From: Streptomyces spinoverrucosus
GTDB lineage: Bacteria > Actinomycetota > Actinomycetes > Streptomycetales > Streptomycetaceae
Assembly: GCF_015712165.1 (NCBI RefSeq)
Contig: NZ_JADPZX010000001.1
Span: forward strand, 6,832,001-6,896,000
Length of the DNA stretch: 64,000 nt
Direction of reading: 5' to 3'
Part shown: piece after piece, positions 25,293 through 36,450 of the stretch
How positions within the stretch are numbered: position 1 is the first letter of the stretch
How the letters are laid out: every line of letters starts with the position of its first letter
The notes under the pieces: model-generated
The model's database searches: none
Told to the model about the DNA's origin: nothing
The model's input: only the letters and a program-made list of their open reading frames with translations
Made by a program: the position numbers and the translations under genes

Positions 25293-25495
25293 GCCGCGTC
25301 AACTACCCACGGTGACCACGGGTTACGGGGGCGCGCGGAGGCGCGGTGCGCCTCGACAAGTGACGGGTGATGCGCCGGCCGGAACTGTCCTCATGCGAGG
25401 AAGGTGCGCGGGGCCCGGTGTCGGCGCACCGTGATAGACCGGGTCCGAGCAGCGGTCCTCGTGGACCGCCCGACCTCGACCGGACCGGAGGAACC

Positions 25496-25969
25496 GTGCC
25501 CCGCACCCTGGCCAACGCCCCGATCATGATCCTCAACGGGCCCAACCTGAACCTTCTCGGGCAACGCCAGCCGGAGATCTACGGCTCCGACACACTCGCC
25601 GACGTCGAGGCCCTGTGCGCCAAGGCGGCCGCCGCACACGGCGGCACGGTGGACTTCCGGCAGTCCAACCACGAGGGTCAGTTGGTCGACTGGATCCACG
25701 AGGCGCGGCTCAACCACTGCGGGATCGTCATCAACCCCGGCGCCTACTCGCACACGTCCGTCGCGATCCTGGACGCACTCAACACCTGTGACGGCATGCC
25801 CGTGTTGGAGGTCCACATCTCCAACATCCATCAGCGGGAGTCGTTCCGGCACCACTCGTACGTCTCGCTGCGCGCCGACGGGGTCATCGCGGGATGTGGT
25901 GTGCAGGGGTACGTGTTCGGGGTGGAGCGAGTCGCGGCGCTGATCGGGGCAGCACAGGCCGACGCCTAG
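25496..25969 (+). CDS. aroQ: Type II 3-dehydroquinate dehydratase
   Basis: 157 residues, normal for the dodecameric type II enzyme of the shikimate pathway (3-dehydroquinate to 3-dehydroshikimate). Family motifs: [19 protein letters not shown] with the catalytic Arg and lid Tyr, [16 protein letters not shown], the [15 protein letters not shown] catalytic stretch, and [14 protein letters not shown] 25496 has GGAGGAA upstream. It is divergent from the MHS transporter and adjoins the accessory region that follows. Confidence 0.96.
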   Translation: MPRTLANAPIMILNGPNLNLLGQRQPEIYGSDTLADVEALCAKAAAAHGGTVDFRQSNHEGQLVDWIHEARLNHCGIVINPGAYSHTSVAILDALNTCDGMPVLEVHISNIHQRESFRHHSYVSLRADGVIAGCGVQGYVFGVERVAALIGAAQADA

Positions 25970-26521
25970 GGGGTGTCCGGGGTGGGTGGTTGCCTGGGCC
26001 GCCGGCCGAGGGCGGGGATCGAGGGACCGGCGGCCCATACCGCGCAGGGGCTGTGATCCCGCGCGGGGCTACTTCCAGTTGACCGCGCAACCACGCGCGC
26101 GGGGAGCGCGCACAGGGCACCGGCGCGTGCAGAGGATTCACACGGGGCGCGCGTCTTGCAACACGCGCCCCCTGAGTCTCCTGAGTTCACCACCCGCGTG
26201 GACCTCCGGAGTTCACCACCCGCGCGCGTGCCACTCCGGCAGCTGCGGACGCTCCGCACCGAGCGTGGTGTCGTCGCCGTGTCCCGGGTAGACCCAGGTC
26301 TCGTCCGGGAGCACGTCGAAGATCTTCGTCTCGACATCGTGGATCAGACTGGCGAACGCCTTCGGATCCTTACGGGTGTTGCCCACCCCGCCCGGAAACA
26401 CCACAGCACGCGCCAACACGCGAGGTCACTGCGGCGCGTAAACCTACGGGCCGTGCCTCCGCGGCGTCGAAGTGGGCCGACCGCATCAGATGCCTGTGCA
26501 ACGAGGCCGGCCGTGCCCTTC
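25970..26521. other. Gene-poor junction between aroQ and the TetR gene
   Basis: About 550 bp. Apart from the MBL remnant it holds no supported gene. The stretch 26070-26230 is dense in alternating GC (ACGCGCGCGGGG, GCGCGCAC), and TGAGTTCACCACCCGCG / GGAGTTCACCACCCGCG occur at 26180-26225 as an imperfect ~28-bp tandem. This fits a recombination scar. Confidence 0.5.
26213..26419 (-). pseudogene. 3' remnant of an MBL-fold metallohydrolase gene
   Basis: The reading frame encodes only the last ~60 residues of an MBL-fold hydrolase: FPGGVGNTRKDP, then IFDVLPDETWVYPGHGDDTT and EWHARGW at the end. It aligns without gaps to the C terminus of the intact enzyme encoded at 30860-31513 (FPGGPGRTTRPE... 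ending EWRARGW), at about two-thirds identity by eye. The metal-binding HxHxDH part is absent. Homology breaks off just before FPGG, near 26400. It lies in the same orientation as the complete copy, 4.5 kb away, and probably marks one edge of an insertion. Confidence 0.85.
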
Positions 26522-27145
26522 TCAGCGGTGACGCGGGCGAGGCAGCAAGGCGAACGCGCTCTCCGCGATCGAAGTCAGGCGGTCAGGGCTGTGGCCGTAC
26601 GCGCCTACGACATCGGTCCCGCGGATGATGGTCAGCAGAAGGTAGGCAAGGTCGTCGGGGTCCGCGTCGGGGTCGATGTCGCCGTTGCGCTGCGCCGCTT
26701 GCACACACTCGGCCACCGCCGTCCGGACTACGGAGAAGCAGTCGTTGGCCAGGCGTTGCACCTCGGGGTCGGAGGCGCCGATCTCCAGGGCCATCTTGGC
26801 GGCGAAGCAGGCCGCCGCCGTCCGGTCAGGGGCGGCGGGTACGTCGGCGGCGAGTGGCACCCCGTGGACGGCGCGGAGCAGGTACGCGTGCAGTCGTTCC
26901 AGGGCGCCCTCGTCCGGTCCGGCGAGCATCTTCCGCGGACCCTGCGCCAGCCGGGCGAAGTAGCCGGTCATCGCCTGCAGCAGCACGCCGTGCTTGCCGT
27001 CGAACGCGGCGTAGAGGCTGCCGCGGCCCAGGCCGGTGGCGGCGCTGATGTCGTCGACGCTCGTGCCGTTGTAGCCCGAGGTGCGGAACTGCCGCTCGGC
27101 GGCGTGGAGGACGTGGTCGGGGTCGAAGCTCCGTGGTCTCGCCAT
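26522..27145 (-). CDS. TetR/AcrR-family repressor
   Basis: 207 residues. N-terminal HTH: FDPDHVLHAAERQFRTSGYNG, then TSVDDISAATGLGRGSLYAAF, followed by a ligand-binding domain with PDRTAAACFAAKMALEIG. The ATG at 27145 opens MARPRSFD; the frame extends 12 codons upstream without a ribosome site. Its divergent neighbours are a truncated MFS fragment, a thioredoxin-reductase-like enzyme and an MFS pump. It very likely represses these through CAGTACA-containing sites at 27184-27221. The inducing ligand is unknown. Confidence 0.92.
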   Translation of the reverse strand: MARPRSFDPDHVLHAAERQFRTSGYNGTSVDDISAATGLGRGSLYAAFDGKHGVLLQAMTGYFARLAQGPRKMLAGPDEGALERLHAYLLRAVHGVPLAADVPAAPDRTAAACFAAKMALEIGASDPEVQRLANDCFSVVRTAVAECVQAAQRNGDIDPDADPDDLAYLLLTIIRGTDVVGAYGHSPDRLTSIAESAFALLPRPRHR

Positions 27146-27174
27146 ACATCGAAGGTAAAGCCGACCCGCCGTAT

Positions 27175-27221
27175 TTGACAACCCAGTACAGAACCGCCTA
27201 GGTTTCTGACTGTTCAGTACA
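27175..27221 (+). promoter_or_regulatory. Promoter with TetR-type operator for the oxidoreductase/MFS operon
   Basis: TTGACA (27175-27180), an 18-nt spacer and TAGGTT (27199-27204) make a good vegetative promoter pointing right. CAGTACA occurs within the spacer (27184-27190) and again at 27215-27221, 31 bp (three turns) apart. The second copy is part of the palindrome ACTG-TT-CAGT. The layout suits steric repression by the divergent TetR protein. Confidence 0.65.
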
Positions 27222-27286
27222 CAACGGACCTGAGCTCACCGGACAGGCTGCGTGCACGCCTGGCGCGATCGAGGGCAGCCCATGCC

Positions 27287-27487
27287 TTGAACTCCTCCGC
27301 GCCGCCCGGCGTTGCGACGCCTTCCAGGCCGGCAAGGCACGGTCTGATCCTCGCGATCCTGGCGACGGCGAGTTTCATCGCCGTACTGGATCTGTACATG
27401 ACGAACGTCCCAAGCACACCGGGGCCGGACTCTCCACAACAGCCCAAGACGGTCGCCGACCACATCCTCGGCTTTCTGAACGGCTGA
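27287..27487 (+). pseudogene. Truncated MFS-transporter N terminus (deletion remnant)
   Basis: A 66-codon frame from TTG 27287. Its first part, HGLILAILATASFIAVLDLY, is helix 1 of a DHA2/EmrB-type MFS pump (the LD pair is typical). After MTNVPSTPG it switches to PDSPQQPKTVADHILGFLNG, which is not MFS-like and resembles the C terminus of another enzyme. An internal deletion joining two old genes is the simplest reading. It lies directly downstream of the TetR-controlled promoter. Confidence 0.6.
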
Positions 27488-27527
27488 CCCCCTCCAACCA
27501 CCCGGAACTCGAAGGGCTGACCGAACC

Positions 27528-28577
27528 ATGACTGATAAGGAAAGGCAGGAGGCCATGGCTGTGGCGACTCCTCCGTACGTGAGCGACGCACTGGCCGAGG
27601 GGACCGTCGACGCGGTGGTGATCGGCGGGGGCGCCGCGGGGCTGAACGGTGCACTGATCCTCGCCCGCTCCCGCCGCTCGGTCGTCGTGATCGACAGCGG
27701 CTCCCCGCGCAACGCGCCCGCGGAGGCCATGCACGGCTTCATCGTCCTGGACGGCACCCCGCCGTCCGAGATCCTTCGACGGGGCCGGGAGCAGGTGCGC
27801 CAGTACGGCGGACGCGTCGTGTTCGGCGAGGTGGTCTCGGCCGAGTCCGCCGCCCCGTCGGCGGACGGGGACCTGCGGTTCACCGTCACCCTGGCCGACG
27901 GCCGCAGCATCACCGCCCGCCGCATCCTGGTGGCCACCGGCCTCACGGATGTGCTGCCACAGGTGCCCGGGCTCGCCGAGCACTGGGGGCACAGTGTGGT
28001 GCACTGCCCGTACTGCCACGGCTGGGAGATGCGCGACGAGCCCATCGGCATCCTCGCCACCGGCCCGGCCTCCATCGGCCACGCGTATCTGTTCCGCCAG
28101 CTGACCGAGGACCTGACCTACTTCACCCACGGCACCGACCTGGACGAGGACAGCCGCGCCCGCTTCGCCGCCCGCGGCATCCGCATCATCGACACCCCGG
28201 TCACCGAGGTCGTCAACGACGAGGACGGTGCCCTCGCCGGGGTGCGCCTGGCCGACGGTCAGGTCGTGGCCCGCCGCGTCCTCGCGGTCACCCCGCAGAT
28301 GCAGGCCCGCACTCAGGGCCTGGAAGGTCTGGGCCTGCCGGTGCAGGACCTGCCGAACAACATGGGCCGCGGTTTCGCCTCCGGCATGGCCGGCACCACC
28401 GAGGTGCCGGGTGTGTGGGTGGCCGGCAACGCCACCGATCCGGTCGCCCAGGTCGGGGCCTCCGCAGCGGCCGGCGCACTGGCCGGCGACTACATCAACA
28501 GGATGCTGGCCACCGCGGACACCGACGCGGCCCTCCGGGGAATCGCCGAGGCAAGCCCACACGGGGCCACAGGATGA
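27528..28577 (+). CDS. NAD(P)/FAD-dependent oxidoreductase, thioredoxin-reductase-like
   Basis: 349 residues. FAD-binding Rossmann motif DAVVIGGGAAGLNGALILAR at residues ~27-46, a central CxxC redox motif in VHCPYCHGWE, a second nucleotide-binding region (EPIGILATGPASIGHAYLF) and a C-terminal FAD motif (TTEVPGVWVAGNATDP). In the second dinucleotide site GPAS replaces the usual GGGDSA-type loop, so NADPH binding may be altered; several actinobacterial members of this type lack canonical reductase activity. The start could also be ATG 27555, which follows AGGAGG closely. It lies in the TetR-controlled unit before the MFS gene. Confidence 0.88.
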   Translation: MTDKERQEAMAVATPPYVSDALAEGTVDAVVIGGGAAGLNGALILARSRRSVVVIDSGSPRNAPAEAMHGFIVLDGTPPSEILRRGREQVRQYGGRVVFGEVVSAESAAPSADGDLRFTVTLADGRSITARRILVATGLTDVLPQVPGLAEHWGHSVVHCPYCHGWEMRDEPIGILATGPASIGHAYLFRQLTEDLTYFTHGTDLDEDSRARFAARGIRIIDTPVTEVVNDEDGALAGVRLADGQVVARRVLAVTPQMQARTQGLEGLGLPVQDLPNNMGRGFASGMAGTTEVPGVWVAGNATDPVAQVGASAAAGALAGDYINRMLATADTDAALRGIAEASPHGATG

Positions 28578-28671
28578 TCTCGAAGCCCTGAGATCTCAGC
28601 CCGCCGCCCGCTCCCCTCACGGGCAATTAAGTGATTCCGCTCGTCCGCCCCGTCCCTCTCAGGAGCTACTG

Positions 28672-30303
28672 ATGCCCTTCCTTGCACATACCCCCGTGGA
28701 GAAGATGACCGAGCCGTACGCGCGGCGCTGGTGGGCGCTGCTCGTGCTGTGTCTGAGCCTGCTGATCACGGTGATGGCGAACACGTCGCTGATCGTCGCC
28801 GCCCCCGACATGACCACCGACCTGGGCCTGAGCAGCAGTGATCTGCAGTGGGTCGTCGACTCCTACACCGTTCCGTACGCGGCGCTGATGCTGGTGCTGG
28901 GCGCGATCGGCGACAAGTACAGCCGACGCGGCGCGCTGGTGCTGGGTCTGCTGATCTTCGCCGCCGGTTCGGTGATGGGGAGCCTGGTCGACGAGACCTC
29001 GCTGGTCATCGTGGCCCGCGCGATCATGGGTGTCGGTGCCGCGGTCGTGATGCCGGCCACGCTGTCCCTGGTGGTCGCGACCTTCCCCCGCAGCGAGCGG
29101 ACCAAGGCCATCACCGCCTGGGCCGCGACCTCCGGGCTGGCGGTCGCCGTCGGCCCGCTGGTCTCCGGCTGGCTGCTTGAGGACCACGCCTGGGGCTCGA
29201 CCTTCCTGATCAACGTGCCGATCGCCCTCCTCGGCGTGTTCGGCGCGCTCGCCCTGGTGCCGCCGTCCAAGGCGCAGGGCATGGGCCGGATCGACTACGT
29301 CGGTGGTCTGCTGTCGATCGTCACCGTCGGCTCCCTGATATACGCCGCCATCGAGGGCCCGCACTCCGGCTGGGGCGTCGGCCCCGTCACCGCCGCCGTG
29401 GTCGCCGCTGTCGGTCTGGTCGCCTTCGTCGCCTGGGAGCTGCGGCACCCGCACCCGATGCTGGACGTCCGCAAGTTCGCGCTGCGGCCCTTCAGCGGCT
29501 CGATGCTCGCGGTGCTGTTCTTCTTCTTCGGCATGTTCGCCGTGATCTACTACGCGACGCAGTTCCTGCAGTTCGTCCTCGGCTACGGCGCCCTGGACAC
29601 GGGTGTACGGCTGCTGCCGCTGGCCGGTGCGGTGTTCCTCGGGTCCGCGCTGACCGGGATGCTCACCCCGAAGCTGGGCGTGAAGCCGATGGTCGTGACC
29701 GGCCTGGCCATCGGCACGGCGGGCATGTTCCTGCTCACCCAGATCGACAAGGGCTCGACGTACGGGGACTTCGTGGCGCCGATGATGATGCTGGGCCTCG
29801 CGCTCGGACTGGCCATCTCTCCGGCGACAGACACGATCATGGGCTCCTTCCCCGAGTCCGAGCTGGGCGTCGGCGGCGGTGTCAACGACACCGCGCTGGA
29901 GCTGGGCGGGGCGCTGGGCATCGCGGTGCTGGGCTCGCTGCTGGGCACGGCCTACCGGGACGAGCTGACCGACCTGGTGGGCAACCGGCTCCCGGCGGAG
30001 GCGATGGAGACCGCCAAGGACTCGGTCGGCGCCGGCCTGGCCGTCGCGGAGCGGGTCGCGCAGGATCCCGCTGCCGGACCCCAGCAGGCCCAGGCCGCCG
30101 TGGACGCCGTCCACCAGGCCTTCGCCCACGGCGTCGCCCAGACCAGCCTCATCGGCGGGATCATCATGGCAGCCGGAACACTGATCGTCCTCGCCATCCT
30201 GCCGGGTCGGCGCGGCTTCGCGAAGCACAACGCCGAGCCGGGAGCCGGGACGACGGCGAACGAGACGGCGACTGTGCGGGAGCACACCGGGGCCACCCGC
30301 TAG
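28672..30303 (+). CDS. DHA2-family MFS drug exporter (EmrB/QacA type, 14 helices)
   Basis: 543 residues. Fourteen hydrophobic segments are visible. Motif A is degenerate but placed correctly (GAIGDKYSRRGALVLG); motif C-like glycines appear in AWAATSGLAVAVGPLVSGWL. Helix 1 (LLVLCLSLLITVMANTSLIV) lacks the membrane Asp found in many DHA2 pumps. Proton-driven export of a toxic compound is the expected role. ATG 28672 follows AGGAG by 6 nt. It is downstream of the oxidoreductase and under the TetR-type promoter, so the pair may detoxify and expel the same compound. Confidence 0.92.
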   Translation: MPFLAHTPVEKMTEPYARRWWALLVLCLSLLITVMANTSLIVAAPDMTTDLGLSSSDLQWVVDSYTVPYAALMLVLGAIGDKYSRRGALVLGLLIFAAGSVMGSLVDETSLVIVARAIMGVGAAVVMPATLSLVVATFPRSERTKAITAWAATSGLAVAVGPLVSGWLLEDHAWGSTFLINVPIALLGVFGALALVPPSKAQGMGRIDYVGGLLSIVTVGSLIYAAIEGPHSGWGVGPVTAAVVAAVGLVAFVAWELRHPHPMLDVRKFALRPFSGSMLAVLFFFFGMFAVIYYATQFLQFVLGYGALDTGVRLLPLAGAVFLGSALTGMLTPKLGVKPMVVTGLAIGTAGMFLLTQIDKGSTYGDFVAPMMMLGLALGLAISPATDTIMGSFPESELGVGGGVNDTALELGGALGIAVLGSLLGTAYRDELTDLVGNRLPAEAMETAKDSVGAGLAVAERVAQDPAAGPQQAQAAVDAVHQAFAHGVAQTSLIGGIIMAAGTLIVLAILPGRRGFAKHNAEPGAGTTANETATVREHTGATR

Positions 30304-30859
30304 ACCGCCGGCGGGCCGTCCACTGGATCACCGGGGACGCGCCCGCCGGGTCGCCGGGCACCGACTCCGCCGGATCACCCGCGAGGCGAGTCAGGCAGGA
30401 GCCCCGGCGGCGCGAGACGCGCAGGGCGCGTGCGTCGTCCACGGTCCACAGCCACGCGGATCCTCTGCCGGAACACTTCACCGTCCTCGGCCTCCGGGCC
30501 GCCCCGGGGACTCCGCCGGGGCGGCCCGGAGGCCAAGGCGTGAAGTGACAGCGGCGGTCGCAGGCCGCTTGAGCGCGGCCTCCAGCTGCGTGCGGGTGTT
30601 TCGCGCCCGTAGTACGGCTGGGAGCCGAAGGGATGGATTGCGGAGAAGGGGGAGGTTCCGCTGCCTGCCAGTTGAACCCGCCCGGCAGACCGCAGCCCAT
30701 GCAACCGTCCCCCTGACCATGGCGGTCATCGCTGCCGGCATCGGTGCGGTGCTCTGGAGGCCACCATCCGTGGGGCATGACCCTCCCGAGCGCGGACGGG
30801 CCTGAATGCGCGACCGCCCCTGCTTCGGTTTCGAAACTGGAGCGGTCGGCGTTGGACGG
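30304..30859. other. Gene-poor region at the right edge of the TetR/MFS cassette
   Basis: About 556 bp between the MFS gene and the convergent MBL-fold gene. It contains one very stable hairpin (30489-30534) and scattered open frames (for example 30545-30805) that show no family resemblance and no ribosome-binding site. No transposase remnant is recognised. Confidence 0.5.
30489..30534. terminator. Perfect 19-bp inverted repeat, probable bidirectional terminator
   Basis: GGCCTCCGGGCCGCCCCGG (30489-30507) and its exact complement (30516-30534) enclose an 8-nt loop. Outer arms CTTCAC (30478-30483) and GTGAAG (30540-30545) can extend the structure. It lies between convergent genes (MFS on + and MBL on -), so it may stop both. 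Its distance from either stop (about 185 and 325 nt) is long for that role. Confidence 0.65.
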
Positions 30860-31513
30860 TTACCAGCCTCGTGCGCGCCACTCCGCGAGGTGGGGCCGCT
30901 CCGTGCCGATGGTGGTGTCGTTGCCGTGGCCGGGGTAGATCCACGTCTCGTCGGGCAGAACGTCGAAGAGCTTGGTCTCCAGGCCACCCATCAGGGAGTT
31001 GAACTCTTCCGGACGTGTTGTCCGCCCAGGCCCCCCGGGGAAGAGGCAGTCGCCCGTGAACACATGCGGGTGCCCGTGCGGGTCGTCGTAGACCAGGGCG
31101 ATCGAGCCCGGCGTGTGCCCGACCAGATGGCGCGCGGTGAGTTCCACGCGCCCCACCCGGATGGTGTCCCCGTCGTCGACCAGGACATCGGTCGGCACGG
31201 GGATGCCGGCGGCGTCGTCGCGGCCGGCGTAGGTACGGGCGCCGGTTGCCGCGACGACCGCGGCGAGCGCCTGCCAGTGGTCGCCGTGCTGGTGGGTGGT
31301 GACGACGGACGCGATGCCGTCGTCACCGATCATGCCGAGCAGCGAGTCCGCGTCATTGGCGGCGTCGATCAGCAGCTGCTCGTCGGTGGCCCGGCAGCGC
31401 AGCAGATAGGCGTTGTTGTCCATCGGGCCGACCGCGATCTTGGTGATCATCAGGTCCTTGAGCTCGTGCACGTCCGCCGGGCCGCCGACCGTCACCTGTC
31501 CGCTGTACGTCAT
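30860..31513 (-). CDS. MBL-fold metallohydrolase (glyoxalase II-like)
   Basis: 217 residues. The metal-binding motif is VTTHQHGDHW (HxHxDH), followed by LVGHTPGSIALVYD (third His), TGDCLFPGG (bridging Asp) and YPGHG (last His), so both zinc sites are intact. Thiolester hydrolysis of the glyoxalase II kind is likely; the physiological thiol would be mycothiol in this lineage, and the next gene belongs to a mycothiol-dependent family. A truncated paralogue lies at 26213-26419. A TATAGG -10-like box sits 8 nt before the ATG. Confidence 0.92.
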   Translation of the reverse strand: MTYSGQVTVGGPADVHELKDLMITKIAVGPMDNNAYLLRCRATDEQLLIDAANDADSLLGMIGDDGIASVVTTHQHGDHWQALAAVVAATGARTYAGRDDAAGIPVPTDVLVDDGDTIRVGRVELTARHLVGHTPGSIALVYDDPHGHPHVFTGDCLFPGGPGRTTRPEEFNSLMGGLETKLFDVLPDETWIYPGHGNDTTIGTERPHLAEWRARGW

Positions 31514-31557
31514 GGCGGCAGCCTATAGCGGCAGAGCGTCCGGGGACCGTCCAGCCA

Positions 31558-32244
31558 CTACAGCGGGGGAAGCGGCGGCAGCGGGCCGCCCGCCACCGTC
31601 AGCCCGGCCCCGTCGCGGCGCCCGGCGAGCCAGCCGAGCAGCTCCGGCGCGGGGCCTGTGACGGTGACATCGGGCACCTCGGCCTCCCGGCCCGTGCTCC
31701 ACGCGCGCGTGCCGTCCGTGAGACGCGTCGGCGGCACATCGGGGTGACCGGTGAACCGCTCCGCGAGGAAGTCGGTCTCCCGCTCCACGAACTCCGCCGG
31801 CAGGTCCTCCAGGTCGTATCCGATCCCGAGATCCACGTGGTGCAGCTCCACCTCGACCCACCGCCGGAACGGCACCCGGGCCGCCGCGTCCGTGACTCCG
31901 TTGCGCAGCGTCACCGTGCGCGACCAGTCCGCCGGTGCCGTCCCAACCTCCTGGAAGCGGGCCGCGCTCTCGCGTACGTCGGCGAGCTGGGCGTCGAGGT
32001 GCCGCGGGGCGTCCCGCTCGATGTCGGCGTCCCGGGTCCCGGCGGAGGGGTACATGGGTCGACCCTCCAGGACGTTCACTAGGGCGTCCGCATTGCGGGC
32101 GAGATGTGCGAGGACGTGGCCGCGGGTCCAGCCGGGGAGCCGTGACGGCTCGGCCACCGACGCGTTGTCCAGCTTGGCGGCTGCTGTGAGCAGCCTCTCG
32201 GTCGCTTCTCGTACAGACACCAGGTCACGAGCGTGATCAATCAT
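31558..32244 (-). CDS. Maleylpyruvate isomerase-family mycothiol-dependent enzyme
   Basis: 228 residues. The DinB-like four-helix N-terminal domain carries SRLPGWTRGHVLAHLARNAD, with a metal-site His, and VEVELHHVDLGIGYDLEDL, with the second and third ligands. A small C-terminal domain (DVTVTGPAPELLGWLAGR) follows. This is the MDMPI arrangement, in which mycothiol is the thiol cofactor. ATG 32244 is chosen; the frame continues 69 codons upstream into the uvrA promoter area without support. The neighbouring MBL hydrolase may share the thiol pathway. The substrate is unknown. Confidence 0.88.
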   Translation of the reverse strand: MIDHARDLVSVREATERLLTAAAKLDNASVAEPSRLPGWTRGHVLAHLARNADALVNVLEGRPMYPSAGTRDADIERDAPRHLDAQLADVRESAARFQEVGTAPADWSRTVTLRNGVTDAAARVPFRRWVEVELHHVDLGIGYDLEDLPAEFVERETDFLAERFTGHPDVPPTRLTDGTRAWSTGREAEVPDVTVTGPAPELLGWLAGRRDGAGLTVAGGPLPPLPPL

Positions 32245-32389
32245 GGTGCTGACACTAGTCCCGCCACACCTTTGGGTGAAGGTGGTGAACGGGTGCCGTA
32301 AATCGAATGCGCGTGCTATAGGGTCGGACGTGGCGTCGGGCATGCTGGAAGGCCCGGGATTGTTGTCGTATCCGGGAATCCGACCGGCG

Positions 32390-32412
32390 TTGTCAGTGGC
32401 TCCCCCTAGTCT
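32390..32412 (+). promoter_or_regulatory. PafBC-type (RecA-independent) DNA-damage promoter of uvrA
   Basis: TTGTCAGTG (32390-32398), 8 nt, TAGTCT (32407-32412) is an exact tTGTCRgtg-N8-TAnnnT match. The implied transcript starts near 32419, giving a ~50-nt leader to GTG 32469. Confidence 0.87.
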
Positions 32413-32468
32413 GAGAAAGCACGGGGGCCCCGCCCCTGTCACTTCTCTCAAGAAAGGTGCGGACCGGC

Positions 32469-35468
<3,000 letters not shown>

Positions 35469-35483
35469 GAACAGCGAGCGAAG

Positions 35484-35520
35484 GGGCGGTACCCTGCGGG
35501 AACACCCGTGGGCACCGCCC
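35484..35520. terminator. Hairpin terminator between uvrA and the convergent kinase gene
   Basis: GGGCGGT-A-CCC (35484-35494) pairs with GGG-C-ACCGCCC (35510-35520), with an inner CGGG/CCCG helix in the loop. It lies 16 nt after the uvrA stop and 19 nt from the convergent kinase stop, so it probably serves both. Confidence 0.75.
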
Positions 35521-35538
35521 TTGGCTGTCGGCCTCCCC

Positions 35539-36450
35539 CTACAGCTCACCCAGCTCCGAGGCATACGGCGGCTCCGCCCCCGCCCGTGAGCAGGTGATCG
35601 CCGCCGCGCGGGCCGCGAACCGCAGAAGGCGGGTCCAGGCGTCGGCGTCGAGGGTGGCGAGGGCCTCGGGGGACAGGGCGTTCCAGGCGGACAGGCCGTG
35701 CAGCAGGGCCGCGTTGACCGTGTCGCCGGCGCCGATCGTGTCCACCACCTCGACCTGCTCACCCGGCACGGAGTGTTCCCCACCGTCCCGGGTGAAGACG
35801 GTCAGCCCGTCGCCACCCCGGGTGATCACCACCGCCGAGGGCCCCGCCGCCAGCCACTCGCCGGGCGTGCCGCCCAGCCATTCCGCGTCCTCCTCGGAGA
35901 GCTTCAGCAGCGTCACCGAGGGCAGCCAGCCCTGGAATCGGGCCCGATAGGCGTCAGCGTCGGGAATGAGTCCGGCCCTGATGTTCGGGTCGAGCGCGGT
36001 GAACACGCCCTGCCCGGCCGCCGTGCGCATCAGGTTCTCGTAGGCACTCGCCCCCGGCTCCAGGACCAGCGAACAGGTACCGAACGACACCGCGCGTGTG
36101 CCGGCGGGCAGGCGGTCCGGGGCCGTGAACAGCCGGTCGGCGGTGCCGTCGACGTAGAAGGAGTACGCGGCCGAACCGTTTCCGTCGATCGTCGCGACCG
36201 CGAGCGTGGTCGGCTCCGGGCCGCGCTGTACGGCCGAGACGTCCACACCGGCCTTGCGCAGCCCGTCGAGCAGGGCTTCGCCGAAGGCGTCGGAGGAGGT
36301 GCGGGAGCAGAAGGCTGTGGGCGAGCCCAGCCGGCCGAGGGCCACGGCCGTGTTGTACGGGCCGCCGCCGAGGGCGGGCCGCAGTCCGGCGAGGGCACCC
36401 GGGCCCTGCGGTACCAGATCGATCAGGGCCTCACCGGCGACGACGATCAC
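35539..36450 (-). CDS. PfkB-family sugar kinase (fructokinase-like)
   Basis: 303 residues. N-terminal VIVVAGEALIDLVPQ and ALGGGPYNTAVALGRLG (substrate-binding glycines) and the C-terminal signature DTIGAGDTVNAALLHGL (catalytic Asp and anion hole) define the family, closest to fructokinases. Its GTG (36450) overlaps the TGA of the LacI regulator gene in a GTGA, so both are coupled and the kinase is likely under that regulator. No transporter is adjacent, so the sugar remains open. Confidence 0.92.
   Translation of the reverse strand: MIVVAGEALIDLVPQGPGALAGLRPALGGGPYNTAVALGRLGSPTAFCSRTSSDAFGEALLDGLRKAGVDVSAVQRGPEPTTLAVATIDGNGSAAYSFYVDGTADRLFTAPDRLPAGTRAVSFGTCSLVLEPGASAYENLMRTAAGQGVFTALDPNIRAGLIPDADAYRARFQGWLPSVTLLKLSEEDAEWLGGTPGEWLAAGPSAVVITRGGDGLTVFTRDGGEHSVPGEQVEVVDTIGAGDTVNAALLHGLSAWNALSPEALATLDADAWTRLLRFAARAAAITCSRAGAEPPYASELGEL

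Noticed and set aside
22021..25302. 1093-codon minus-strand open frame opposite TerC, the antiporter and the MHS transporter
   Set aside because: Antisense shadow: its translation is low-complexity Arg/Ala/Gly and it runs through three well-supported genes.
25423..25470. Possible RecA-independent damage promoter before aroQ (GTGTCGGCG-N8-TAGACC)
   Set aside because: It lacks the final T of TAnnnT and the GTG after TGTCR; a shikimate enzyme is also not expected in that regulon.
30545..30805. 86-codon open frame between the MFS and MBL genes
   Set aside because: No ribosome-binding site, no recognisable family, and composition typical of random high-GC frames.
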